The position numbers and the translations under genes were made by a program. This document shows positions 1 to 7,619 of a DNA stretch of 64,000 nt, in pieces. The stretch is taken from the NCBI GenBank assembly GCA_963732375.1, contig CAVSZE010000014.1, positions 62,001 to 126,000 on the forward strand, written 5' to 3'. The first letter of the stretch is position 1; every line of letters begins with the position of its first letter. The notes beneath the pieces were generated by a model that saw only the letters and a program-made list of their open reading frames with translations, did not search any database and had not been told where the DNA came from. The DNA is from RPQJ01 sp963732375 (lineage in GTDB: Bacteria > Pseudomonadota > Gammaproteobacteria > Steroidobacterales > Steroidobacteraceae).

Positions 1-929
1 TTGCGGCACGGACGAAGGAGAAGGTCGACATGAACCAGCTGTGCCTCAGCGAGGGGATTGCCAACTTCACCGGCAGCTTTTTCCAGTGCTATCCGGGATC
101 CGGCTCGCTTACAAGATCCGCGATCAACAAGCAGGCGGGCGCCATGACCCAGTGGGCGGCCATCGTGTCCGCGGCGGCCGTTGCACTCATCATGATCGTG
201 TTTGCCCCTTACGCGCGATTCATACCCCGCGCCGCACTGGCCGGGATCCTGATCGTCTCTGCGTGGCGAATGATCGACCGGCACGCGCTGGTTTATCACC
301 TTCGGGCGAGCCGTTTCGACATGATGATCGTGGCGGTGACGGCATTCTCGGCCGTCGCAATCTCCATCGAGTTTTGCGTGCTGATCGGCGTGTTCAGTTC
401 GTTCCTGCTGACGGTGGGTCGAGCTGGCCGCATGCAGGCGACCCAGTTCACCATCGCACCGGATGGCGCGATCCGGGAACGATTGCCAGGGGATCCCCGC
501 TGCAATCGCCTGCTCATCTACGGACTCGAAGGGGAGCTGTTCTTCGGCGCGACGGTGGCCTTGGAAATGCATTTCCGCAACATCGAGCAGAGGATCGACC
601 AGCACACGCGCGCGGTGGTCCTGCGACTGAAACGGGCCCGCAATGCCGACGCCGTCGGCATGGAGGTACTGGACAGCTTTGTCGAGCGCGTCCGTACGCG
701 GGGTGTGCCGGTGATACTGTGCGGCATCCGTCCAGACTTCGCCCGCAAGCTGAAGAAGATCGGGCTGACCGATCGTCTCGGCGATTCGATCTTTTTCGAG
801 GACAAGGCCAGACCGACCAGCACGATACGGGCGATCGAGTACGCCTACCGGCTCATCGACGATCCCTGCCAAGCCTGCCACTGCGGCCGCCACGGTGCCA
901 ACGATGCCCCGCTACACTACGTGATCTGA
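1..929 (+). CDS. SulP-family anion transporter, C-terminal part (5' end outside window)
   Basis: The reading frame is open from the first bases, so the N-terminal transmembrane half lies upstream of the window. The visible part begins with the SulP segment GxxxCxPGSGSLTRSAINKQAG, then has membrane segments (about residues 45-65, 70-85 and 100-130, counted from the Met at 30). A cytoplasmic STAS domain follows (about residues 130-265). SulP proteins move sulfate, bicarbonate or other anions across the inner membrane; the substrate cannot be read from this part. The C-terminus carries an odd Cys/His cluster, CQACHCGRH. The internal ATG at 30 is not the true start. Confidence 0.85.
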   Translation, partial: AARTKEKVDMNQLCLSEGIANFTGSFFQCYPGSGSLTRSAINKQAGAMTQWAAIVSAAAVALIMIVFAPYARFIPRAALAGILIVSAWRMIDRHALVYHLRASRFDMMIVAVTAFSAVAISIEFCVLIGVFSSFLLTVGRAGRMQATQFTIAPDGAIRERLPGDPRCNRLLIYGLEGELFFGATVALEMHFRNIEQRIDQHTRAVVLRLKRARNADAVGMEVLDSFVERVRTRGVPVILCGIRPDFARKLKKIGLTDRLGDSIFFEDKARPTSTIRAIEYAYRLIDDPCQACHCGRHGANDAPLHYVI

Positions 930-1002
930 CGCAGGCGGCCGCGAAGGATGTCGGTCGGATACCGGATCTATCCAGACGCGGCGCGGTGACTTGCGGGTCT
1001 CG

Positions 1003-2016
1003 TCACTGGCCCAGCATGTAGATCTGCCAGAGATCCTTGCTCGTCATCGGCAGCACAGGCCGTATGGCGATGCGCCCTGTCCGGCCGATACTCCGCTCCA
1101 GGTACTGGATCTCTGCGAGCTTTTCGCGCGTTTCGTCGTCGATCGGTGCCTCGAGTCCGCTCTCGCGCATCAGCAGCACGCCCTTTGCACGCAGCGCAAG
1201 TTCCACATGCAGCCGCATGTAGCAGAGCATGTCGGCAATGATTTCGCCACGGAACCTCTCCCGGAGCGAGTGCAGGTAGGTTCCCGCGTGCGACGCCGAG
1301 AATTCGTCAGAATCGATGAGCTGCAGCAGTTCGATGTCCGAGTCGAGGTCGGCGTCCAGCCAGTCGCGGAGCGATTTTTCGCTGCGCCTGAAGACGAACT
1401 GCATCAGCGGCGGAAGCGCGAGCAGGATGCCGAGCGTGGCGAGCACGGGCTTCGCGAGCAGGTGATTGAAGGCCGAGTGCAGGACTACCGCCGCGAGCAG
1501 TCCGGGCAGGATCACCAGGAACGAGGCTTCGGTCCGCTTCTCCGCCAGCGCCACCGAGACGATCGCGAAGATCGCAGTGGCGCCGCCGTGCATGATCGCG
1601 GTGCCGAAGCCGCGGACGATTTCCACCGCGACGTTCGCCTCGGGCCGGGATGCCAGGTAATAGAGATTCTCGATCAGCGCAAATCCGGAACCGATCGCGA
1701 AGCCGAAGATGGCGGCGTCAACCAGCATGCCGATGCGTCGGGACCTGATCAGGTATACGAGTACCGCACCCTTGAGAATCTCCTCGAGCCAGGGTGAGAC
1801 GTATCGCGAGTACACTACGAAATCGATGCGCAGCCCGCCGAGCAGCGCGTCGTTCAGGAGATAGCTCGCTCCCGCCGCAACCCCGCCGACCGCCATGGCG
1901 GCGAGCACGGCGCGCAGGCTCACGAGCTTGAAGCTGTCGAAATAGACTAGCGAAGCAAGGAACACGAGCACCGGCAGCAGCGCGACCGTGCCGAGCGCAA
2001 GATAATTGGAATTCAT
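1003..2016 (-). CDS. prsW: PrsW-family intramembrane metalloprotease
   Basis: A 337-residue polytopic membrane protein. It carries the family motifs in order: EEILK (Glu78-Glu79), FALIEN (Glu116), HGGAT (His143) and HSAFNH (His180, His185), which are the expected metal-binding and catalytic residues in membrane helices. The last 120 residues are soluble and helical, with no recognised domain. Known: Bacillus PrsW makes the first cut in the anti-sigma factor RsiW and so frees SigW. Context: last gene of a same-strand block containing an ECF sigma and a membrane anti-sigma, 28 bp after the metallopeptidase-barrel gene. A role in anti-sigma release is inferred from this neighbourhood only. Confidence 0.82.
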   Translation of the reverse strand: MNSNYLALGTVALLPVLVFLASLVYFDSFKLVSLRAVLAAMAVGGVAAGASYLLNDALLGGLRIDFVVYSRYVSPWLEEILKGAVLVYLIRSRRIGMLVDAAIFGFAIGSGFALIENLYYLASRPEANVAVEIVRGFGTAIMHGGATAIFAIVSVALAEKRTEASFLVILPGLLAAVVLHSAFNHLLAKPVLATLGILLALPPLMQFVFRRSEKSLRDWLDADLDSDIELLQLIDSDEFSASHAGTYLHSLRERFRGEIIADMLCYMRLHVELALRAKGVLLMRESGLEAPIDDETREKLAEIQYLERSIGRTGRIAIRPVLPMTSKDLWQIYMLGQ

Positions 2017-2044
2017 CGGCCGTGCATGGCGCGCCGATCGTGTT

Positions 2045-5000
2045 TCACAGGATCTTCAGGGACGCCATGAATTCTCCCCTGCCCTTGCTGTCGCCCGCGA
2101 AGCCCACAGCGTAGCCGAAGGAGAGCATCATCGGCAGCCTGTGCAGGACCTGCAGCTGGAAGTCCAGCTGCACGCCGGCGTCATACGCGGCATCGCGGTA
2201 GTCCGCGTCCTGTGGGTCCAGCACGAGCGCGGCCGCGAAGAAGGCCGGCCGGGCCCAGCTCGCGTAGAACGCCGGGGTCCCGAGCGCAGCGAAGCGCAGT
2301 GGCGGAAGGTTCCATTCGAGCATGGACTTCACGAAGGCCTTGCCGCCGAGGGCGTCGATGTTGAAGCCCGGCATGCTGAGGACCTCCCGGTAGCGCTTTG
2401 GGTCCCCGTGGTCGACGTAGTTGTTGCCGAAGCCGCCGAAATAGGCGCTGGAGAGAGGATTACCCCGGTCGCCGGAGGAAATGCCGGCCGCGTTCCTCGA
2501 CCAGATCGACGAATGGCCGAGCGGCAGGGGGAATCCGACATCGAACTTTCCGAGCAGGCTCGGGATGAAATCGCCGTTCGCCGTGTACACGTGGGTGGCG
2601 ACCGCCCAGTCGTGGCCAGTCTCGACGTCCACGCTGCCAATCGAGGAGCGCGGGTAGTCATAAAAGAGCCCGACATCGGCGGTCCCGAGCCTGGTGAACG
2701 GCGCTGCGACGTTCTGGAAGGCGGGCAGAGTGTCGAGGTCGCCGTAGTACGCGACGTGCGCCTTGAGGCTCATCTTCTCGGGCGGGTCGTAGGTGATCGG
2801 CCGGTCGTATCCGATGGCTCCGCTGTAGCCGGCCCGGCTCACCTTGGTCGGGCCGAAAAGATCGTAGAAATCAGCCGCGTTCCACTTCAGGGCTACCGTC
2901 CAGAATGAATGCTGGAACGTCCCCTCCGCGTTGCCCCGTTGTCTCCCGGGCAGCGAGTCGTCCGGGCTGTAACCCGCGGTCAGCGCCACGTTGTCGAACC
3001 CGACCGGGTCGCTGAATCGAGCGTGCACCCCGTAGGACACTGAGTCCTTGAAGCCTTGCAGCACGGGATAGATGGATTCCAGGCGGAGTTCCCGCAACGG
3101 CGAATACTCGCCCTGCCCCATGGCCTGCGACTGGTAATCGACGCTCGCCGGTGAGCCGGCGAGCCAGTCCCTCACCACCGGACGCTTGGTGGCAACCTGC
3201 TCGCCGAGAAAGGTGATTGGGCTCAGGTCATCGGTGACCTTGGGCTCGATAATGGCTGGCACGAATCCCTGCGCCGTGTAATTCAGCACGATGAGCTTCG
3301 AGTCATCGAACTCCAGCGGCCGGAAGAATCCGCCGTCGCTGTTGCTGAGCGCCTCGAGCTTGCCGGTGGCAACTTCGTAGCGATAGATGTTCGAGACTCC
3401 CGTATAGAAGGAACTTCCGTACAGGAACTTTCCGTCGCGCGAAAACACGAAGCCTTCCGGCACAGCGCTCCCAAACACGAACCGGCGGTCCGGCGTTGCA
3501 TTGCCAGCGAGCAGCGCCTCGGTCCGCGTCACTCGCACCTGCATGACCTGCATGCCCGGATTCTGCTCGTCGGGACCCGCAACGGACATCGACAGCAGCG
3601 ACCCGTCCGGCGAGACATCGAGGTCGAAAGGAACCTCGGCGTATGGAAACACGTGTACCGACTGCCATTCGGTGTACGGGTAGGGAATGCGAACGAGGAT
3701 GTCGAATCCGTTGTTGGTTCGCAGTGCCCACAGCGAGCGGTCGGTCGGGTTGAATGCCAGGTCGCCGATTCGTGCGCCCTTGAGCAGCATCCTGGACTTC
3801 TGAGTCCGCAGGTCGAACGCCATCAGGTTACGGTACGTGAGGTTGTCGGTCGTGTAGAAAAGCGTCTGCGAGGACGGATCGTAGGCAAGCGAGGAGACGC
3901 GGTAGGAAATGGCGCCCTTCACTTCCGCGAGTTCCTGAACCTGGCCGTCGCTCATCGAGATCTCGACCAGGTGGGGCACTCGCCCGGGATAGCGCACCGC
4001 CGCGTACAGCTTCGATCGGTCGGCACTCAGGTAGGCCCGGGAAATCGCACCCAGCCCTTCCTGCGCTATGTTCGTGTGAGGCGTGACCGGGTATGTCCGC
4101 ACGGACTTGAGGTTGGCTTCCTGGAACTCGTGCTCCCAGCCGATCCAGTCCTGCCAGGCCTGCGTGAGCGGAATGCCGTAGATGCGCTCGAATTCGTCGG
4201 CGTAGTAGCGGTCGGAGTCCGGCCCGCGCCGCCACCACTCGATCAGCTTCTCCGGGCCGTAGATCAGACCCAGGTAGCTCATGAAACGCGTGCCATAAAG
4301 GTACGCGTTCGCCCCAACCTGGAAGTCGACCTCGGTGCCTTTTGAGACCAGCCCCAGCGGGTCGTAAAACGCTGCATCGTCGCGCACCATGGCGCGGAAC
4401 ACCATCTCGTCATAGCCACCCTGGGCACGGCCGAGCCCACCGCCAAGCCAGGTTTCCATGAAGACAGCGCTGCCCTCCTGGTACCAGCGGGGCGACGAGG
4501 CCCGCGGGTTCGTCAGGTAGTAGTAGAAAATGGACTCCGGGTGTTCCGCGACCGGCGCGACCTTGCCGTGGAACAGTCGCCGGTAGCGCATGTCCGCGGG
4601 TGCGGCCATGTCGGACGTGACGAGGTGCATCGTCTCGTGATTCGCCACGGTATACATGCGCTCGCCAGGACTGAAGGTCTCGAAGGCGAGATTGACGGGC
4701 GCGATATCGACGAAGACCCTGTCGCGAGGGGCCCCAAGCACGGTGGTTGCGTTGCCGCGATCGGAGAAGTCCTGCAGCAGCACGGTCGCCTGGCCGTCCG
4801 GCGTATAGCCGAAGATCTTCTTCTGCGAGGCGAGCGCGTTCAGGAAGCACTGCGTCGCGTATGGAACAAGATAGTCGCCGGCCGGCGAAAAATCGACGAT
4901 CCTGAGATCCGTGGTCTCGAGATAGCTCAAACCACCGGCGCGGGACTGGACGCCCCAGGTGGAACAGAGGAGCGCCGCCCCGAGGACCGGGCCGGCCCGG

Positions 5001-5047
5001 AGGCTGTGGCGCACGCGCGTGGTGCCGCCGCGATGGCCGGAAGACAT
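2045..5047 (-). CDS. Large secreted gluzincin-like metallopeptidase with beta-propeller and predicted C-terminal barrel
   Basis: About 1000 residues from the ATG at 5047, chosen because AGGAGC lies just upstream and a signal peptide follows directly. An upstream in-frame ATG at 5137 has neither. Near the N-terminus NHETMH gives HExxH (His137, Glu138, His141 from this start), and about 50 residues later WYQEGSAVFMET supplies the likely third ligand Glu191, the pattern of peptidase-MA gluzincins. The middle (about 300-620) has repeated SxDGxxL and YDPSSQTLFYTTDN-like strands typical of TolB/PD40 propellers. The last 350 residues are rich in alternating aromatic strands and end in SLKIL, suggesting an outer membrane barrel. 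Substrate unknown. The architecture is my reading, not a database match. Confidence 0.7.
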   Translation of the reverse strand: MSSGHRGGTTRVRHSLRAGPVLGAALLCSTWGVQSRAGGLSYLETTDLRIVDFSPAGDYLVPYATQCFLNALASQKKIFGYTPDGQATVLLQDFSDRGNATTVLGAPRDRVFVDIAPVNLAFETFSPGERMYTVANHETMHLVTSDMAAPADMRYRRLFHGKVAPVAEHPESIFYYYLTNPRASSPRWYQEGSAVFMETWLGGGLGRAQGGYDEMVFRAMVRDDAAFYDPLGLVSKGTEVDFQVGANAYLYGTRFMSYLGLIYGPEKLIEWWRRGPDSDRYYADEFERIYGIPLTQAWQDWIGWEHEFQEANLKSVRTYPVTPHTNIAQEGLGAISRAYLSADRSKLYAAVRYPGRVPHLVEISMSDGQVQELAEVKGAISYRVSSLAYDPSSQTLFYTTDNLTYRNLMAFDLRTQKSRMLLKGARIGDLAFNPTDRSLWALRTNNGFDILVRIPYPYTEWQSVHVFPYAEVPFDLDVSPDGSLLSMSVAGPDEQNPGMQVMQVRVTRTEALLAGNATPDRRFVFGSAVPEGFVFSRDGKFLYGSSFYTGVSNIYRYEVATGKLEALSNSDGGFFRPLEFDDSKLIVLNYTAQGFVPAIIEPKVTDDLSPITFLGEQVATKRPVVRDWLAGSPASVDYQSQAMGQGEYSPLRELRLESIYPVLQGFKDSVSYGVHARFSDPVGFDNVALTAGYSPDDSLPGRQRGNAEGTFQHSFWTVALKWNAADFYDLFGPTKVSRAGYSGAIGYDRPITYDPPEKMSLKAHVAYYGDLDTLPAFQNVAAPFTRLGTADVGLFYDYPRSSIGSVDVETGHDWAVATHVYTANGDFIPSLLGKFDVGFPLPLGHSSIWSRNAAGISSGDRGNPLSSAYFGGFGNNYVDHGDPKRYREVLSMPGFNIDALGGKAFVKSMLEWNLPPLRFAALGTPAFYASWARPAFFAAALVLDPQDADYRDAAYDAGVQLDFQLQVLHRLPMMLSFGYAVGFAGDSKGRGEFMASLKIL

Positions 5048-5081
5048 CGGGCTCCTGCTAGAGCGGTGATCCGAACGGGAA

Positions 5082-5108
5082 ATGGCTCGCCCCGTCGGGG
5101 CGAGCCAT
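5082..5108 (-). terminator. Perfect inverted repeat between repeat-protein gene and metallopeptidase gene
   Basis: ATGGCTCGCCCCG and its exact reverse complement are separated by one base, giving a very stable GC-rich hairpin. It lies after the stop of the Asn-Ala repeat gene and before the signal-peptide start at 5047. No run of T follows on the minus strand, so it may attenuate or protect mRNA rather than terminate fully. Confidence 0.5.
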
Positions 5109-5155
5109 TCCATCCGCAAGCGTCGCGTCCCCGCCACCGGCGGGGCAGCTGGTCG

Positions 5156-5893
5156 TCAATGCGCTACGTTAGCAGCATTGGCAGCGTTCGACGCGTTGGC
5201 GGCGTTCGCAGCATTGGCAGCATTGGCAGCATTGGCAGCATTGGCAGCGTTCGACGCGTTGGCGGCGTTCGCAGCATTGGCAGCATTGGCAGCATTCGAC
5301 GCGTTGGCGGCGTTCGCAGCATTGGCAGCATTGGCGGCATTGGCGGCATTCGACGCGTTAGCGGCGTTCGCAGCATTGGCAGCGTTCGACGCGTTGGCGG
5401 CGTTCGCAGCATTGGCAGCGTTCGATGCGTTGGCGGCGTTCGCAGCATTGGCAGCGTTCGATGCGTTGGCGGCGTTCGCAGCATTGGCAGCGCTCGATGC
5501 GTTGGCGGCGTTAGCAGCATTGGCAGCGTTCGACGCGTTGGCGGCGTTCGCAGCATTGGCAGCGTTCGATGCGTTGGCGGCGTTCGCAGCATTGGCAGCG
5601 TTCGATGCGTTGGCGGCGTTCGCAGCATTGGCAGCGTTCGACGCGTTGGCGGCGTTAGCAGCACCAGCCGCTGAGCTCGCTTCACCTTGCGCGATGAGCC
5701 CGCTCTGGTCACCCATCGGGGCACCAGCGGCTCCGTCCGCACGGTAGCGGTTGGCCGGGACGATGGTGCCAGAGACATCCTGGCTGGCCGGCGGATAGCC
5801 AAGGCTGATGAAACCGACGATGCCGGCCACGGCCACCAGGCCACCGATGATCCAGATCTTCTTGCCGGCGGAATTGTTACGTGCGCTTGCCAT
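5156..5893 (-). CDS. Membrane-anchored Asn-Ala-Ala triplet repeat protein
   Basis: 245 residues. A short basic N-terminus (KK at 11-12) precedes one hydrophobic segment (about 13-32), so the rest is probably periplasmic. After a 45-residue linker with SGTIVPANRYRAD, residues 78-243 are almost only Asn-Ala-Ala triplets with Ser in place of Ala about every fourth triplet. About eight regular 12-residue units are followed by longer units of 18, 15 and 21 residues near the end. AGGGGAG sits before the ATG at 5893. The gene lies between an ECF sigma/anti-sigma pair and a large exported metallopeptidase on the same strand. I do not recognise the family; a rod-like spacer, or a wall- or ice-binding surface, are guesses. 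Confidence 0.75.
   Translation of the reverse strand: MASARNNSAGKKIWIIGGLVAVAGIVGFISLGYPPASQDVSGTIVPANRYRADGAAGAPMGDQSGLIAQGEASSAAGAANAANASNAANAANAANASNAANAANAANASNAANAANAANASNAANAANAANASSAANAANAANASNAANAANAANASNAANAANAANASNAANAANAANASNAANAANAANAANAANASNAANAANAANAANASNAANAANAANAANAANAANASNAANAANVAH
5162..5665 (-). repeat. 36-bp tandem coding repeat (12-residue Asn/Ala/Ser unit)
   Basis: Minisatellite-like array inside the repeat-protein gene. The basic 36-bp unit reads AAN-AS-NAA-NAAN on the minus strand, with units differing mainly at third codon positions (GCC/GCG/GCT, AAC/AAT). Unit boundaries become irregular towards the 3' end of the gene, as expected from slippage. There are no spacers, so this is not a CRISPR array. 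The array keeps several other frames open; those are not genes. Confidence 0.9.
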
Positions 5894-5946
5894 CTTTACT
5901 CCCCTGATGCCCGGTCACCCAGGCTCTGTACGTTGAACTACAACTC

Positions 5947-5977
5947 TAAATACTGCCGGGACTGACAAAGGTTGGTC
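5947..5977 (-). promoter_or_regulatory. Candidate ECF-type promoter of the repeat-protein gene
   Basis: On the minus strand GACCAAC (5971-5977) is followed after exactly 17 bases by GTATTTA (5947-5953). The same two blocks with the same spacing lie upstream of the sigma gene. CAAC-type -35 and GTATT-type -10 boxes resemble promoters read by ECF sigma factors. A start near 5940 would leave a leader of about 47 nt containing the AGGGGAG ribosome site. Confidence 0.5.
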
Positions 5978-6001
5978 CCCGGCTTCAAAAAAATCTGCGA
6001 G

Positions 6002-6712
6002 TCAGCGCGGCGCGGGCACCTGGAGCACCTCGCGATGGACCTCGGTGCCCGACGCCAGGAACCGGACCTCTATAGGAGACCCTGTCTTGCCGGCCCCTTC
6101 GAGTACCAGGGCATAGTGCTGATTGCCGTCCGACCGTCCTGGACCGCTGAATCGCGCCTGCTGGCCATCGTGCACCAGCACGACTTCCAACGGCTGCTGC
6201 ACTGCAAGATCGAACTCGACCACTCTCATTGTCGGCGACCTGAACAGCGACACCGTGCCCGTGGCCTGCTCGAGCGACACCCGCACGGTGTCCACGGGCG
6301 CCGACCCGGCGACTGGATCCTGACTCGCCATCGTGCCGGCGATCCCGGAAACGTCGAGGCCGGCCTGTCGGTCCGGGCCGAGCTGGAACGCAATGGCACT
6401 GACGAGCATGCCACCGGCGAACGCAGCTGCAACTCGCAGGATCGGGAACCGCACCCAGTTCGAACGAACCGGCGCCGACGCGGTGCCCGGGGCCAGCAGC
6501 GGAACCGCGGCGAGGATGGCGCCCTTGATCCCTGGCGGCGGGTCGGCCGCGGGCAGCTGGTCGAGCACCGAGCAGAGCCGCCGGAGTTCGTCGCGCAGGG
6601 CGAGCGCCTCCGGGTTCGCGAGCAGGTAGCGGCTCAACTCGGCGCGATTCTGCTCCGGCAGTTCGCCGTCGACGTCTGCCTGGATGAGTTCGATGTATTT
6701 CTGTTCAATCAT
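6002..6712 (-). CDS. Membrane-spanning anti-sigma factor
   Basis: 236 residues. The N-terminal 55 residues (IELIQADVDGELPEQNRAEL...) look like the helical sigma-binding domain of anti-sigma factors, but lack the HxxxCxxC zinc motif. One transmembrane segment (about 90-111) is followed by a periplasmic beta-rich domain (about 130-236). The gene begins 3 bp after the stop of the ECF sigma gene, the usual sigma/anti-sigma pairing. Expected role: hold the sigma factor at the inner membrane until a periplasmic signal or proteolysis releases it. The nearby PrsW-like protease is a candidate for that cut, by inference only. Confidence 0.78.
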   Translation of the reverse strand: MIEQKYIELIQADVDGELPEQNRAELSRYLLANPEALALRDELRRLCSVLDQLPAADPPPGIKGAILAAVPLLAPGTASAPVRSNWVRFPILRVAAAFAGGMLVSAIAFQLGPDRQAGLDVSGIAGTMASQDPVAGSAPVDTVRVSLEQATGTVSLFRSPTMRVVEFDLAVQQPLEVVLVHDGQQARFSGPGRSDGNQHYALVLEGAGKTGSPIEVRFLASGTEVHREVLQVPAPR

Positions 6713-6715
6713 GAT

Positions 6716-7255
6716 TCAAAAGGTTCCGCTTGCCTGCAAGGCATCTTTCAGCAGCTGGCGCGCCGTGAAGAGCCTCGACTTGACCGTCTTTTCCGGCAAC
6801 TGGAGCACCTGCCCGATGTCCTCATAGCTCAGCTCAAGGTAGTGCTTGAGTACGATCACCGACCGGTATTCCTGCTTGATGGACATCAGGGCACGCTGCA
6901 CCCGGAGTCCGACCTGCTGGCTGTTGACCTCGTCCTCGGTGCCCCGCCGATCGTCGACTTCGTCGCCGGACATCGGCTCGTGCCTGTGCCGCCGGTCGAG
7001 GGTATTGATCGATTCATTCAGTGCGATCCGGTAGATCCAGCTGTAAAACCTGTATTTCGTGTCGTAGTCCGCCAGGTGCTCGAATGCCTTCATGAACACC
7101 GTCTGGGTCACGTCTCGCGCGTCCTCTGGATTCCTGAGCATCCTGAGCGCCGCGTTGAAGACCGGCTTCTGGTATCGATCGACCAGTGCTTCGAAGGCTC
7201 GCCCGTCGCCTCCGCGGCACCGCTGGATCAGTAACTCGTCGCTGTCCTCGTTCAT
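6716..7255 (-). CDS. ECF-type RNA polymerase sigma factor
   Basis: 179 residues, normal for ECF factors. Region 2 is clear (FEALVDRYQKPVFNAALRML, then PEDARDVTQTVFMKAFEHL and the RFYSWIYRIALN segment). An acidic linker follows (EPMSGDEVDDRRGTEDEV), then region 4 with helix-turn-helix YEDIGQVLQLPEKTVKSRLF. No Shine-Dalgarno precedes the ATG, and the shared promoter-like motif ends at this ATG. The message may therefore be leaderless or the true start slightly downstream. It is followed at 3 bp by its anti-sigma gene and preceded by STAS and SpoIIE-like genes, suggesting two layers of control. Confidence 0.92.
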   Translation of the reverse strand: MNEDSDELLIQRCRGGDGRAFEALVDRYQKPVFNAALRMLRNPEDARDVTQTVFMKAFEHLADYDTKYRFYSWIYRIALNESINTLDRRHRHEPMSGDEVDDRRGTEDEVNSQQVGLRVQRALMSIKQEYRSVIVLKHYLELSYEDIGQVLQLPEKTVKSRLFTARQLLKDALQASGTF

Positions 7256-7285
7256 AAATACAGCACAGGGACGAAAAAGTTGGTC
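7255..7285 (-). promoter_or_regulatory. Candidate autoregulatory ECF promoter motif upstream of the sigma gene
   Basis: On the minus strand GACCAAC (7279-7285), 17 bases, GTATTTA (7255-7261): the same blocks and spacing as upstream of the Asn-Ala repeat gene. The second block runs into the annotated ATG at 7255, so transcription from it would begin inside the present reading frame. Either the real start is downstream or the match is partly fortuitous here. Confidence 0.4.
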
Positions 7286-7317
7286 GTCGGGCAGGACGGA
7301 GAGGCGCCGATGGGCCG

Positions 7318-7614
7318 TCAGTCCCCCGCCCCGCCGATCTCGAAGATCTTGTCGAAGCCAGCGTAGCGGAGGATGTCGCTGATGTGCCGGTTCGCGTTGA
7401 CGAGCCGGAGCCCGCGACCGGCCTGCATGACACGTTTCTGCGTCTTGAGCAGCACGCCGAGGCCGGCGCTCGAGATGTAGTCGAGGCCGGCGAGGTCCAC
7501 CACGTGGGGATCGGCGACTCCGTCGAAAAACTGCAGGGCCTTTTCACACTGCGCGGCATCGAGCCGTCCCTTGAGGACCACCTCACCCGCCGCAGCCCGA
7601 CCGATTTCGAACAT
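7318..7614 (-). CDS. STAS-domain anti-sigma factor antagonist (SpoIIAA/RsbV-like)
   Basis: 98 residues forming a single STAS domain. It has the motif VDLAGLDYISSAGLGVLL, in which a Ser near 48-49 is the expected phosphorylation site. Known: such proteins bind a HATPase anti-sigma kinase when unphosphorylated and are reset by a PP2C/SpoIIE phosphatase. Both partner activities are present in the gene just upstream, whose ancestral stop (7620-7622) lies 5 bp before this start. About 60 bp downstream the ECF sigma gene begins. Confidence 0.85.
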   Translation of the reverse strand: MFEIGRAAAGEVVLKGRLDAAQCEKALQFFDGVADPHVVDLAGLDYISSAGLGVLLKTQKRVMQAGRGLRLVNANRHISDILRYAGFDKIFEIGGAGD

Positions 7615-7619
7615 CGCGG

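Noticed and set aside
865..895. CQACH near the SulP C-terminus as a heme site
   Set aside because: It lies beyond a cytoplasmic STAS domain with no export signal; a chance CxxCH or metal-binding cluster is more likely.
5162..5665. CRISPR-like regular 36-bp repeat
   Set aside because: No spacers separate the repeats, and the array is in frame within a gene.
4541..5747. Long plus-strand frames of 377 and 221 residues through the repeat array
   Set aside because: They are made by the 36-bp repeat on the opposite strand, have no ribosome site and give only low-complexity protein.
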